Positions 25,440 to 36,015 of a stretch of 64,000 nt of DNA are shown in pieces (positions within the stretch are counted from its first letter, which is position 1; every line of letters begins with the position of its first letter). A program made the position numbers and the translations under genes. The notes below the pieces were generated by a model. The model worked only from the letters and a program-made list of their open reading frames with translations, searched no databases and had not been told where the DNA came from. The stretch is from Sympetrum striolatum (Eukaryota > Arthropoda > Insecta > Odonata > Libellulidae), in contig OX388345.1 of the NCBI GenBank assembly GCA_947579665.1, positions 65,091,454 through 65,155,453 of the forward strand. Reading direction: 5' to 3'.

Positions 25440-25700
25440 CTCAACGAGACGAAATTGAAACTTATCAGACGAGAAAGGTTGAGACGAACGGCGACGACGG
25501 GAATTTCATCAGCCGATGGCCATTAAAGCAGCTGCGAGGATTTTTTCACGCCATTTAGGGGGCTTAAAAGTAGGGGGCGCGCGATAACAACAATCGGCCC
25601 TATTCGCGTAATTTTTTCCGCGAGCTTGGCTCCGTCGGACGAGCGCTGAGTGGAGGCAATTGAGGAGGCGCTTCTACATTAATGTGCCATTCGTGACCTT
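25440..25700 (-). promoter_or_regulatory. Candidate non-coding first exon or promoter of the left minus-strand gene
   Basis: This block is much richer in G+C and CpG than its flanks (for example GTCGTCGCCGTTCGTCTC). It ends on the minus strand at a consensus donor, GAG|GTAAGC (25440/25439). No long frame runs through it; the ATG near 25515 gives only a 15-codon frame. It lies upstream of the exons at 13.6 and 10.4 kb on the same strand, so it could be their 5' UTR exon. The transcription start is not visible: I see no convincing TATA box or initiator pair. Confidence 0.3.
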
Positions 25701-28700
25701 GTGCGAGGGGTGGCGATGATGCGAAATATAGCGGGGAAAGGTCTAATGAATAGAGGAGTAGGATGTATGGAAACGGCGGAAAAGGAGTAATATTCATATT
25801 AACAGGGATGGATTTATGTGTGTCAGAAATGGAATATTATAGAGGATGAAACTACGTAGAAGGCTCCTGAACTGTCATACGAAAGATATAGCCATATAAA
25901 TATTAAAACCCTATATACACATAATTTTTAGTAAAGGAATTTTTCTAATTTTCGCTATTTACTCGTTAATAATTAATCCTCTGTATTTTATCCAACAACG
26001 TTTCCTTCGACCTTCCCAAAGTTTTGTTCCCAATATCACTTTTTCCAATTATTCCTCAACCTCTCAATATTTTTTCCAGCCCTTTCTTCCACTAAATAAA
26101 TACCTCTTATAAATCACATTCTTGTTTTTGTTCCGACAGATTTAGCGTTTCCTCGTTAGCTCACCATCTAATGTATGTAAACAGAGAAGAAGTAATTTAT
26201 ACGTATTTTTTTAACTCCGACATTATTAATTAAATAGGTCAATATTTCAATATGGAAATTCCGTTAAGTGTGTAAATATATCGAAAATATTAACGTTACC
26301 TTTATTAATCGATCTCTGTCCATACTTTTTAAACGGCGAATTTCTAATTCCTCATCCTTTCTTTAATTCATACTGAAAAGTTGCTGTTATATTATGAAAA
26401 AAAATTAAGACGATCTGCTCAATGTCAATTTAATATCAAACAATGCGATTGAAGTTTAATTGACTAACACGTTGTAGTCGATGGATGCTCTTCACGGATG
26501 TACTCTTCGGCTTAATTTTCATTAAATCCGAGTTCTAGAATTAGTGTTCAAAATTCAACATATATTTATAAAAAATATGGGAAATTTTTAATTTTCTTTC
26601 ATATAATCCAGGGTCCTTATTCTCGAACAGGGAAGCAACCTACTAAATATTTTAAAGGTACAATTTGTCAGATACTCAATGGAGTTGATATGGTCCATGC
26701 ACTCTGTATGGAGTCATAGTCATATAGAACATCCTTTTGTAAATTTATGCGAACTGCACGTGTCTCTATAAAATACGAGTCAGAATAAAATTATCTTCGA
26801 GAGAATCTTGAGGAGTAGAGTAATTAAATTTCAAAAACAGGAAATAGAAATTACTAGAGGAGACTAAATACTGAGAGAAGACAATACATACATAATCTAA
26901 TAAGGTAACTGGAAAAGTTGACCAAAGAAACCTCCTTGTATCCACTTTATTGGGATAAATTACCCACAACCTATCATCAAAGCTAGTGAATTGAGGTACA
27001 CATTCGTAAAGGTCTGCAACACGTAATGCTCAACAGAATCCTAAGCTATAATTCATTTTCGAATCACTAACATGATGACCCCCATTCATAAATTTTAATT
27101 AAATCAGTTGAAAATAAAAAAATTACAGCCAAGATGTATCACATCGAGCGTACAGAAAGACCTAATTTCTTTTCTCGAATAATTCATAAGAGAAATTTCC
27201 CGAGAACTTCTCGCATAACATATAGAAACAAACAAACGTCAATTCTTAAAGATCCCGAGTTTTCAACTTCGACAAATGCTAAGTAGTCGACTGTGGCACT
27301 AAAATGACTAGATGATTAGGATCAGCTTGCGAGTAAAATTTATGTCTATGTAAGAACAATGCAAGTCGTCTTTCGGTGAGTGGCAGTGGTTGACAACAAC
27401 ATATTCTACTACCCAATCGATTGCTTTCGCGTATCGTTCGCGAGTCTTTCACATAGTCATCATACATAAAAGTTAATATAATAAATAAATCAATATTTTA
27501 GATCCAGGGAGCGTATTTACCTAAAATAACTAAACATGTTTATTATATTGAAATAGATATGTTATAAGATAAGTAAATTATAGATATCTTTTAGACAAAC
27601 AACTGGGATATTAAAATGTATTATAATAGCGCGCTTTGAAAATTCTTCCAAAAAGGAAATAACTACGCGTCGACGTAATGTTTGAACACTAGGATATAAA
27701 TTTTGATGATAAAATAGTAACTGCTGCGTTCCATGGATTTACAAGCCGTTGTTTGGAAGTAATATCCTTCAAGGTCGACCTGTTGTAAGCGAGGTTACAT
27801 CAAGTAGTTAAAAGCAGTTTCGTAATTAGCCATCCGCCCAAAAACCCTGCTCCATCCTCTTCAATTACCAGTCGCCTCCGGCGCGACGCATGTCGCATCA
27901 AATTAGCACGTCCAACGCCTCCTCGCATACGCGATTATACGCGAAAAATTGTCTTCTCAATCTCGCTCATCGCGGGGTTGGGGAACTCTTGAAAACGGTG
28001 CGTGCACCGCGCTGCATTTTGGCATTCATCCACGCCGTCCGATGAGAATCGCGACGTCCTCGACTTTTTCCCACCTTTCTGCTCGAAAGCGCCCCTTCGC
28101 AGCTCTGCATTTAATGAGATTCAGCGTAAAAATAGAGAGAAGATCCAAACAAGCGACGAGAGAGGTACTTTAAACCTCAAAAAGGAGGAAAATCCGTCAT
28201 TAAGCGATCTGTAAAGGGTATTTCGGTATACGCATACCGGGCGAAGGAGTTTAAGTACTTGTCTTCACGGGAAGAATTCTGACAACTTGCTGTCTCACCA
28301 CTTTGGCATACTGAGCGAGTGATTAATCTCCAAACATGTAGACGAGACTACGAAATGTATGTGTTAGATAATTAGACCTGCTAAATGGTATTTCGTTTTT
28401 CTCCATCATCTTGCATTAATAATAAGACGGATTTAACTTTAAAACATAAAATACCTTCTAAACTGAAGTAAATTTTCTTCAAGATAATTTGTAACAACAG
28501 AAAATTTCAATTTAGATAATTGCAATAGTTGGGTAACGTGTACCATTTTCAACAATGGAATTTTCTCATGAAGTTCCCAACAGGTTAGTAAACATCAATT
28601 TCAATGTTTACACAGAAAACTAATGCAAACTCCAAGTAAGGATATGAGCTATTTTCCTAAAACTTCCTTCTTCTCCAAAGCATCTACTGAAATGACCTTA

Positions 28701-29496
28701 ATGGCCAAGGTCTCTGGAAATATTAAGTACCGCTTCTTTATGGTGCAGATGTGGGTATGTTTGGAAACGTTTCCTTTTCATCTAAATCGAATGTTTTATT
28801 TCATTAACGAGAAATCAGCAAAGTAGTAAGGCAAAATACGTGAATCTGAATATATTTATATAAATTAAATAGTTCTATAGGAAGTTTTTTCCGAAGGATA
28901 AAATGGCTAACGCGCTATTTGTTTTTGATGAAAATTTTCAGATGATGTAAATATTTTCATAACTTGAAGATGTAAATATTTTCAAATATTATCTGCAGAA
29001 TCATAACTTGAGCATCATCGTTAAAACGTTTATTTCGCTTAGAGGAATTACAATACGGAAAATTACCTTTTTCAAATCTTATTTTGGATAGCAAATTCTA
29101 TGAAATGAATGAGTTTAGATGTCTTTAATAGGAAATATAGAGAAGCATTTGCATATTTGCTAATAGGCAAACAATTTTGGTTTACACGCAATAAAATTCA
29201 TGTTATTTCGCTAGAGAACGTTAACTGAAAACGGAAATATACATCAAAATTGGAACGAGATACGTTCAAGAAACACAAGGCTATGAAATCTAATTCCGTA
29301 TTTTACTGTCATAAAATCACGTAAATAAAAGAGAGAATAATCGTAAACAAGAATTCTAAAGAAAACTTGGACTTTAGGAAGCTAGTTTAATAACGCCAAC
29401 AATAAATTTATAATTAACTCTCCCATTTATGACGGGAACTTTAACTTAGTGCTGCCGAAATAGTATTCCGCTCTCGACTATGCTCCTAAGCGCTGT
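25701..29496. other. Non-coding stretch with a CpG-rich patch
   Basis: The patch at 27870-28110 is GC- and CpG-rich (CTCCGGCGCGACGCATGTCGC) and may be regulatory. At 28944-28984 GATGTAAATATTTTCA is duplicated 25 bp apart, and CATAACTTGA recurs at 29002. No exon is supported. Part of this stretch separates the 3' end of the large gene from the candidate first exon at 25.4-25.7 kb. Confidence 0.35.
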
Positions 29497-29804
29497 TTTA
29501 TTTATTTCGTACACTTGCTACACAATGACGAACTCATATTCTTCTCTCACGATGAAAGTACTATTTAAAAACGACAACAGTCGAAGATTCCAAATGTTTG
29601 CAGCTATACAACGGATAATATAAATCGCTGCTACCGAAGAGAAGGGGATGATGGTAATTACTCTACTTTCCAAACACTTGAGCGCTTATTACGAAAGACT
29701 CGGATTGCGACCCTATTATCCTCCCTTCCCGCTTTCCGCACACTTTCCCTCCGTAATTAAAGTCCCCCCGAAAGCCTCCTCCGGCACCCTCATTTCGGGA
29801 CCCT
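29497..29804 (-). other. Probable 3' UTR and poly(A) signals of the Trp-Trp repeat gene
   Basis: Two overlapping AATAAA hexamers (as AATAAATAAAA on the minus strand, 29506-29497) lie about 300 nt past the TAA stop at 29805. They are the first good polyadenylation signals downstream, giving a 3' UTR of roughly 310-330 nt. The region has no other feature. The call rests on the hexamer alone. Confidence 0.5.
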
Positions 29805-32800
29805 TTAAAACAACAACTCACCCACATCGTCGTATTTCTCTATCTTCACTCCCCTCCCGTCCGCTCTCTGGCTCGCCTCCACTGCAGCCACCATCGCCGC
29901 CACACTTTCCGCAGGGGCCGCCACCTCTCCTCCCAACAGGTCGTCGATGTTAGTGTGCCTTCCTATGAAGTATTGAAGGTTCCTTCTCGCCCTTTCCTTT
30001 TGCCTCCTCATCACCTCCCTTTCGTCTTCCTCTTCTTCCTCCTCCTCTTTATCAACGTCCCCACCGCCCGCGGTGGTTCTTCCGACAGCCTCCGGACCTG
30101 CCACCTCCTCCACGCCGTCGGGACTGGTCCGGACTCCCAGCTCGCCTCGAGGGATACCCCCATTAAACGCCCCCTTCTTCCCCTCTCCCTCCCCCTCCTC
30201 CTCATCAGAGCTGCCCTCCATGGGCATGTCGTCCTCCACCTCCTCCTCCGACGACGACGACTCCGATTCCGACTCGGACTCCGAAGTGGACGTCGCACCC
30301 GCGGACCCCTTCTTCGCCGCCACCGCCTTCTTCGCCACTTCTGCCCCCACGGACCCTAGGCTGTGGGTGCTCTCTATCTTCTGAATGCCCTCGGGCACTT
30401 CGTTCCCCTCCATCCACCAGGCCCTCTCTCCTGACTCCACCCTCCACAACCGCCTCCTCGTCCCGGCAGATTTGCCGCTTCCCTCTTCCTGCGAATCCGT
30501 TCGGCTCAACTTGCTGGTTTCGCCCTGGGATCCTGCCACGCTGTGAGAGCTCTCCACTCTCTCCACGCCCTCGGGTACTGCGGAGTCGCTGTCCAGCCAC
30601 CAAGCTCTCTCTCCAGAAGGTTGTCTCCAGATGGGGATGAGTTTACCGGTTCTGATGCCGGAGGATTTGCTACCCTCTGATGAATCTGCTTTGCTCGGGA
30701 TAGAATTACTGCTTTCTTCGCGCACCACTCCTTCCGGGGCTGGTTCGTCACTGCCGTCCATCCACCACGCGAGTTCTCCAGTTGGTTGTCGTGTTATTTT
30801 CATAATCTTCCTTTTTTCCCGTTTCTTACCTTCCGAGGATTTGCAGGAGCTCGAAACACTAGGGGTGGTTTCGATCATTATGACCCCATCGGGTAATGGC
30901 TCGTTGCTACCTTCCATCCACCATGCGCGTTCTCCTGAGGGATCTCTGTAAGGTTTGATAGGTTTCCCTCCCTCAGAAGCGCTATTAGATACGCTTTTCT
31001 TTTTAGCATTCTCGGACGAAGCCTTACTAGCAAGGCTACTACTGCTTTCCATTCGGATAACTCCTTCCGGTACTTCTGCGCTGCCGTCCATCCACCATGC
31101 GATTTCGCCCGAAGAATCTTTCATTAGCTTAAACGGCTTTTTCTTTTCTCGCGAAGACTCGGATGTAGAATTCTTGGAGGCATCTGCAGAAGTCATGTCT
31201 GCAATGTTGACACTACTCGGTGCTTTTATTATTACTCCTTCTGGTGGTGCTTGACTGGAGTCTAACCACCAGGGCAATTCTCCAGACGGATCTCGAGCGA
31301 TTTTGAAGAGCTTTAAAGTTTTCCTTCCGCTTCCATAGTCGGAATCTTTACTTGAATCTTCAGCCGACTTTTCCGTTGCTAGATCTTTAGCGCTGTCAAC
31401 TCTGATTATAACTCCCTCAGGGGCAGCATCCTTGCTTCCATCCATCCACCAAGGTATATCTCCGGATGGGTCTCTCTTCAACTTAAATTGCTTTTTCTTA
31501 TCAGAGGAAGATTCGGATGCAGATTTATCTCCGATTTCGGCAGAGGTCATATCTGGAATATTATGAGTACTTGGCGCCTTTACCACAACACCCTCTGGTA
31601 CCGGTTGACTTTCATCCATCCACCAAGCCAACTCTCCGGAAGGGTCCCTTGTTATACGGAAAAGTTTCAGGGTTCTCTTTTCTCCTCCACTCTCGGAGTC
31701 TCTGTTTATATCTTCGGTCGAGTTGTCAGTTGCAAGATCGTTCGAGCTATCTACTCTTATTATCACACCCTCTGGAGGGGCTTCCTTACTTCCTTCCATC
31801 CACCATGGTAGCTCTCCGGATGGTTCCCTCCTAATTTTGTTTACCTTCAAACGATTCCTATCTGCTCCGCTAGAATCTTCTCCTGAAGCGTCAGACTGAG
31901 AGCCACCTCTCTTTTTGCTTCCGTCTTCCTCAACTTTGTATGCTTCTCGCCAAGATCCCGTCTCACCTCTCCTTCTCACCCTTGGCTTAGACTTTGGATC
32001 CTCTGCAGGACTCTCTTTCTTGGGAATTGGAGGCTTCGCTGCAGGGCCACCTCCCACAAATTTGTTCTCCAACATCTCTTCTTCAGACTCTTCTTCGTCT
32101 TCAGATGAAGCGCTAGTTTCGTCGTCATCCGAGTGTACCAATGCGATAGGTATCACTAACTTTCCACCCACCGGAGGTGGTTTTAATGGTAACATTAGCT
32201 GAGATCTGGACGGAGGTTCCCGCGATAAAGATAACTCGCTACCTCCTAGAGTTTTACTGCGAGTGGTCTTCTTCTTTATTACCCTTTTACGGGTTTCGAC
32301 AGGATCCGATTTTGCCGTTTCCGACTTTGTAGGTTCTTCCGGCATGTTCAGTGTAGATTTGCGGAAGTCTTTATTAGTCACGGCTGGTAGATTAGCGGCT
32401 GAGTTTGATCTCTGCATTGGCCGTGGCGATGGTGGAGGTCGGGGTGATGAGAGTCTCTTTTGTGAAGCGGATAGGTCTTGATTCGATGAGTAGGAAGAAA
32501 GACTTTTGACTCCCGCGGAAGTGCGGCTGGATGATGAGATGGGGTCAGTTCTCTCCGATGAACCAGCTCTGGATGAGGGAGCAGATGTTGGAACTGACGG
32601 AGGTCGAGAAGTTCCCCGCACTGCTGATGGAGAACGCTCCCTCCCTCTGGATGGAGATGAGGATGCTGAAGAGCAGGCGGAAGATGGACGGGCCTTGTGG
32701 GTGATTGAAGGCGCTGAAGTGGTTTCTTTCTCTTTTTCTGTGGTCATCGGGTAAATCGACTCATCGCTCCGCATAGTCTCCTTCAGAGCGGAAGTTAAGT

Positions 32801-35039
32801 TTTCAGTCGCTTTTTCTTCAGAGGCTTTGGATGACGTCGAATCGGAAGCCTCGGATGCGCTTGAGGTACCTTTCGTCTTCTTAGAGTCCTCGGCAGTTTT
32901 GAGAGCGCTTTTCCATGGTGGCGTTTTGGGGGTTGTCGATGGACTCGATGGTTGCGTTTCTTCTGAAGACTTTGTTTCTGATTTAGGCGTCAGTGCCTTG
33001 CTTGCTTTGGAATCTGACTTTGATTCCTCGCTGGACTTCGTAATGCTTTTCCCAGGAGGTGCTTTCGATTCTTCGGAATACTTCGGTTCAGATTTTGTAA
33101 TTGATGTTTTGCTAACTTCGGAAGTTGGTTTTGAGTCTTCGCTGCTTTTGGATGAAATTTTAGGAGGAATTTTAATTTCTTCAGGGGTCTTTGATTCAGG
33201 TTTGGAAGACTTTGGTTCCGATTTTGTTGTTGATGATTTGCTAGCTTCGGAAGCTGATTTTGAGTCCTCGCTGCTTTTGGATGAACTTCTAGAAGGAATT
33301 TTAATTTCTTCAGGGGTTTTTGTCTCGGGTTTGGAAAGGGATGCCTTCGATTCCTCGGAAGTCTTCTGCGAAGAGTTTTGAGATGACGTCTTGGATTCTA
33401 ACGACTGTTTCAAAGCTGCTTTCCAAGCAGGTATTTTCGGTTCGTCTGAAGATGCGCTTTCCGATTTAGAAGATTTGGTTTCTTCCGAAGACTTCGACAA
33501 GTTCTTCAAGGGAAGCATCGTTTTAGAATCTTCGGAAGACTTAGAATTACTCAATTCGGATGATCTGATTTCAGTCTTTGTGTCCTCGCTGTTTCTTGGC
33601 ACTGTCTTCTTCCAAGACGGAGTTTTAGAATCTTCTGTTATTTTTGGTGATTTAGCTGAATCGGACGACTTTGATTCCGATTTCTGTTCTTCGCTGGTTT
33701 TCGTAGAAGATTTTTTCCATGATGGAGTTTTCGGCTCTTCGGAAGACTTCAAGTCTGTTTTCGAAGACTCGATTTTTATATCTTCCTTGGACGAGGACTT
33801 ATCCAAGGTAGCAGATTTCGTATCTCTGAAACGCGTCCCCTCAGATTTCGGTGCGGAGGCCGAGGAATCCTTCGAGGAAGATGAAGTGTCGTTATCAGGC
33901 GCGCCCGAGTCGTTCGTGGAATTGGCTAAAGAGCCGGAAGAGGATCTGACGGGCGACGGCCTTTTGGAAACGCTCGGCGAAGGCGTCGACCCGTATCTCG
34001 AATATGTCCTTGGGACGTACGACGATGATCCTGAAGAGTACCTGTCCATGTACCAGGGAGAAGACGATAGGCGCGAAGATGGGCTGGAGAGGCGAGAATA
34101 CCTCGAGGAATGTGTATTCTCCTCCTCAACTTTATCAGTCTGTACTTCTGCATCCACCGATTCCCTTTTAGGAGGCCTAGGAACTTCTTTCTGTATTTGC
34201 CACGCAAGTTCGTACCGTCTGATCCTACCGTACGTTGTCGGTGGATTTGGCGAGGTTCCTCTGGTTACCATGCTGACTATCTCCGGCTTTCCGCTTTCCT
34301 TTTCTTCATTCTTTTCTCCCTTTTCATCATCTTCCTTCTTCTCCTCTTTCTTGTCACCTGCGGATGGCTCTCCATCCGCCGACTTGCCCTCCTCGCTCTT
34401 TACCTCCGGGGACACCCCGAAAACGGTCGGGGAAACCTCGCCCACCGGACTTCTCAAACTACTGCTCGAAGAGCTGGAATACCTCCCCGTCCATTTGAAA
34501 GGAGTGATGTCGGCTCGAGGACTCCTCAACGAACTCGCAGGTGCAGTGGATGGGGAGGATGGGGAATTATAGTCAGGTTCGTCTTTGTACCTGCTTCGTA
34601 GAGATGTGGCCCTGGATATGGAGATAGGTCGTAAGGTTGATGGACGCGATGAGTAAGATGACGAGAGGGAGGATGCGTTCTTGGAAGTGGAATCTTCCGG
34701 CTCTGGGGATGTCGCTCTGCCTCTTGGAGAGCTGACGGAGGAAAGGTAGCCCAATCTATCGCGGGAGACAGAGCGGTCTCTCGCGCTTCCACCAACGCCG
34801 GAGGTGCTACTGCTGCTGCCGAGGGTGGACGAAGAATAGGGAGACCGGTAAGATGCTCTGGAGGTCGCGGTAGACTTAGAGGGAGTGGAAGAGGAGAGTG
34901 CTGATGAACGATAACCACTGGTGGCACTGGATGTGGCTCCCCCGTCACGTGAGATACCAGTTGTGGAACCTCCATCTCCTGCATCTCCGGAATTCTTTTC
35001 GATTGCGCTGGAGCCATAACGACTGCGAGAGTACGATCC
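29805..35039 (-). CDS. Terminal exon of a large serine-rich protein with nine Trp-Trp repeats
   Basis: This single exon holds 1744 codons plus a TAA stop. It begins after a consensus acceptor (pyrimidine-rich tract ending in CAG at 35042-35040) and is open throughout, so the true frame continues upstream of the first possible start-like codon at 34754. Numbering residues from the exon start, the order is: Ser/Arg-rich low-complexity region (1-260); a less biased block with RRYELAWQIQKEVPRPP (about 270-290); KSSEESK/PSWKK-type Ser/Lys/Glu repeats (about 410-750); an RSNSAANLP-type basic Ser/Pro region; nine repeats with the core PSGE-x-x-WWM-(D/E)-G-S...PEGV (about 1060-1570); acidic runs (about 1585-1670); and a basic-amphipathic end with RRNLQYFIGRHTNIDDLL (about 1680-1700). 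No signal peptide, membrane span or enzyme motif is visible. I do not recognise the family. A cytoskeletal or sarcomeric scaffold is a guess from composition only. It has very few introns for its length. Confidence 0.9.
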   Translation of the reverse strand, partial: GSYSRSRYGSSAIEKNSGDAGDGGSTTGISRDGGATSSATSGYRSSALSSSTPSKSTATSRASYRSPYSSSTLGSSSSTSGVGGSARDRSVSRDRLGYLSSVSSPRGRATSPEPEDSTSKNASSLSSSYSSRPSTLRPISISRATSLRSRYKDEPDYNSPSSPSTAPASSLRSPRADITPFKWTGRYSSSSSSSLRSPVGEVSPTVFGVSPEVKSEEGKSADGEPSAGDKKEEKKEDDEKGEKNEEKESGKPEIVSMVTRGTSPNPPTTYGRIRRYELAWQIQKEVPRPPKRESVDAEVQTDKVEEENTHSSRYSRLSSPSSRLSSSPWYMDRYSSGSSSYVPRTYSRYGSTPSPSVSKRPSPVRSSSGSLANSTNDSGAPDNDTSSSSKDSSASAPKSEGTRFRDTKSATLDKSSSKEDIKIESSKTDLKSSEEPKTPSWKKSSTKTSEEQKSESKSSDSAKSPKITEDSKTPSWKKTVPRNSEDTKTEIRSSELSNSKSSEDSKTMLPLKNLSKSSEETKSSKSESASSDEPKIPAWKAALKQSLESKTSSQNSSQKTSEESKASLSKPETKTPEEIKIPSRSSSKSSEDSKSASEASKSSTTKSEPKSSKPESKTPEEIKIPPKISSKSSEDSKPTSEVSKTSITKSEPKYSEESKAPPGKSITKSSEESKSDSKASKALTPKSETKSSEETQPSSPSTTPKTPPWKSALKTAEDSKKTKGTSSASEASDSTSSKASEEKATENLTSALKETMRSDESIYPMTTEKEKETTSAPSITHKARPSSACSSASSSPSRGRERSPSAVRGTSRPPSVPTSAPSSRAGSSERTDPISSSSRTSAGVKSLSSYSSNQDLSASQKRLSSPRPPPSPRPMQRSNSAANLPAVTNKDFRKSTLNMPEEPTKSETAKSDPVETRKRVIKKKTTRSKTLGGSELSLSREPPSRSQLMLPLKPPPVGGKLVIPIALVHSDDDETSASSEDEEESEEEMLENKFVGGGPAAKPPIPKKESPAEDPKSKPRVRRRGETGSWREAYKVEEDGSKKRGGSQSDASGEDSSGADRNRLKVNKIRREPSGELPWWMEGSKEAPPEGVIIRVDSSNDLATDNSTEDINRDSESGGEKRTLKLFRITRDPSGELAWWMDESQPVPEGVVVKAPSTHNIPDMTSAEIGDKSASESSSDKKKQFKLKRDPSGDIPWWMDGSKDAAPEGVIIRVDSAKDLATEKSAEDSSKDSDYGSGRKTLKLFKIARDPSGELPWWLDSSQAPPEGVIIKAPSSVNIADMTSADASKNSTSESSREKKKPFKLMKDSSGEIAWWMDGSAEVPEGVIRMESSSSLASKASSENAKKKSVSNSASEGGKPIKPYRDPSGERAWWMEGSNEPLPDGVIMIETTPSVSSSCKSSEGKKREKRKIMKITRQPTGELAWWMDGSDEPAPEGVVREESSNSIPSKADSSEGSKSSGIRTGKLIPIWRQPSGERAWWLDSDSAVPEGVERVESSHSVAGSQGETSKLSRTDSQEEGSGKSAGTRRRLWRVESGERAWWMEGNEVPEGIQKIESTHSLGSVGAEVAKKAVAAKKGSAGATSTSESESESESSSSEEEVEDDMPMEGSSDEEEGEGEGKKGAFNGGIPRGELGVRTSPDGVEEVAGPEAVGRTTAGGGDVDKEEEEEEEDEREVMRRQKERARRNLQYFIGRHTNIDDLLGGEVAAPAESVAAMVAAVEASQRADGRGVKIEKYDDVGELLF
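30330..31875 (-). repeat. Nine-copy coding tandem repeat (Trp-Trp repeat array)
   Basis: The Trp-Trp codons fall at about 31801, 31621, 31447, 31266, 31093, 30918, 30762, 30597 and 30415, so the spacing is 156-182 nt (52-61 residues). Every copy has a basic-hydrophobic lead such as LKLFRITRDPSG, then E/D-x-x-WW-(M/L)-(D/E), then PEGV or PDGV, then a Ser/Thr/acidic linker. Copies 1 and 3 share GVIIRVDS..DLAT; copies 2 and 4 share KAPS..NI.DMTSA. This shows that a two-repeat block was duplicated as a unit. Copies 6-9 are shorter and more divergent. A degenerate zeroth copy (GETGSWREAY) precedes the array. Confidence 0.9.
32800..33800 (-). repeat. Coding Ser/Lys/Glu repeats with PEEIKIP and PSWKK/PAWK motifs
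   Basis: In this stretch the large protein repeats KSSEESK-like units. Two adjacent blocks are near copies: each has KTPEEIKIP, then SSKSSEDSK, then SEASK or SEVSK, then TKSEPK. A second motif, SWKK or AWK after an acidic/Ser lead (PSWKKS, PSWKKT, PAWKAALK, PPWKSALK), recurs about four times. The repeats are highly charged and probably disordered. The antisense strand is also largely open here because TCN serine codons read as NGA in reverse. Those antisense frames are not genes. Confidence 0.8.
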
Positions 35040-35877
35040 CTGAATGGAGAAGAAGAATGAGATGCTAATTACGGGAGTATTGATTAATTTGAAAAGTAAA
35101 CTCTTGCTATGGCATTCAATAAGACAAAGCTTTTCAACTGATATTGAGCAATAGCAATAAAGGTTTATTACAAAATAATATGCTTTTTAGCTCTTGACTT
35201 ATGGTATCAGGGCTTATCAATAACTTTTATAAATACGTCTTATTGTTTTATATTTTGAAAATTAAAGATAATATGTTTTCATTGCGTGCAGTAAACTTTA
35301 TTATTGAGCGATAATTTCGGATCTAACAACTCAACATTTCTCTCTGACATCTTTCTCTCGGAAACATTAAAGTTAAAAGTACTATGGAAGTAAATGCATG
35401 AAAAAATTTCAATGGTACCTCTTACAGTAAATTTATGGATGGCGAAGGAATATGAAAACGAGAAAAAAAGAAAATCTTTTAAGTGAAATAAACAGAAATA
35501 AATAATATGAAAAACAAAGGAAAAATCAAATAATGGCACGGGCTTATGGGGAGGTAATTACAAAGATATACAGCAAATCAAGAATAACATAACATGTTCA
35601 GTTAGAGTTATAAATTATAAAGTATTAATAAGTCTTGAAGATTTGAAATACTACAAGTTTTATTGTAAAGCCATTTTACATGAGTAGAAAAAATCTTTCA
35701 ATCATTCCAGATGAATTTTGATGATATCGTTGAAGTACCAAGGAAAAAAATTGAAACAACAGGTGAAATGATAAGATTATTACTGAACTCAATTAGAGAG
35801 GTAATACAATAATTCGAAGGGCATAACTCAAAAGTAGCGGTTTAACCACGAAAAAAGCCAAGATTATATCCACTTAC

Positions 35878-36015
35878 CGCCGAACTATAAGGTTTATCGT
35901 CTTTATTAGAGGCAGAGGATGAAAGAAGACTGGTGCTGCTCCCACCTGTACTGCCTCTCAGGTACGAAGAAGATGAGGTTGGGGTAGAGTAACTGCTCTT
36001 GCTCCATGGGGAAAC
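35878..36015 (-). CDS. Internal 138-nt exon of the Trp-Trp repeat gene
   Basis: The exon is 46 whole codons (phase 0 to phase 0), so it can be skipped without a frameshift. It is bounded by an acceptor reading CATTTCATTCCTCAG on the minus strand (36030-36016) and by a consensus donor GTAAGTG (35877-35871). The product starts VSPWSKSSYSTPTSSSSYL and is serine-rich, like the start of the next exon (GSYSRSRYGSS), to which it joins in frame across an 838-nt intron. The composition match, the good splice sites and the exact phase fit make this a confident exon. An 138-nt cassette of whole codons is a natural candidate for alternative splicing, but nothing here proves that it is used that way. Confidence 0.85.

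Noticed and set aside
32827..34601. Long open frames on the plus strand (up to 393 codons) opposite the large exon
   Set aside because: They are antisense shadows. Ser-rich TCN codons read backwards as NGA and Lys/Glu codons as TTY, which leaves opposite frames open. Splice phase and repeat structure support the minus strand only.
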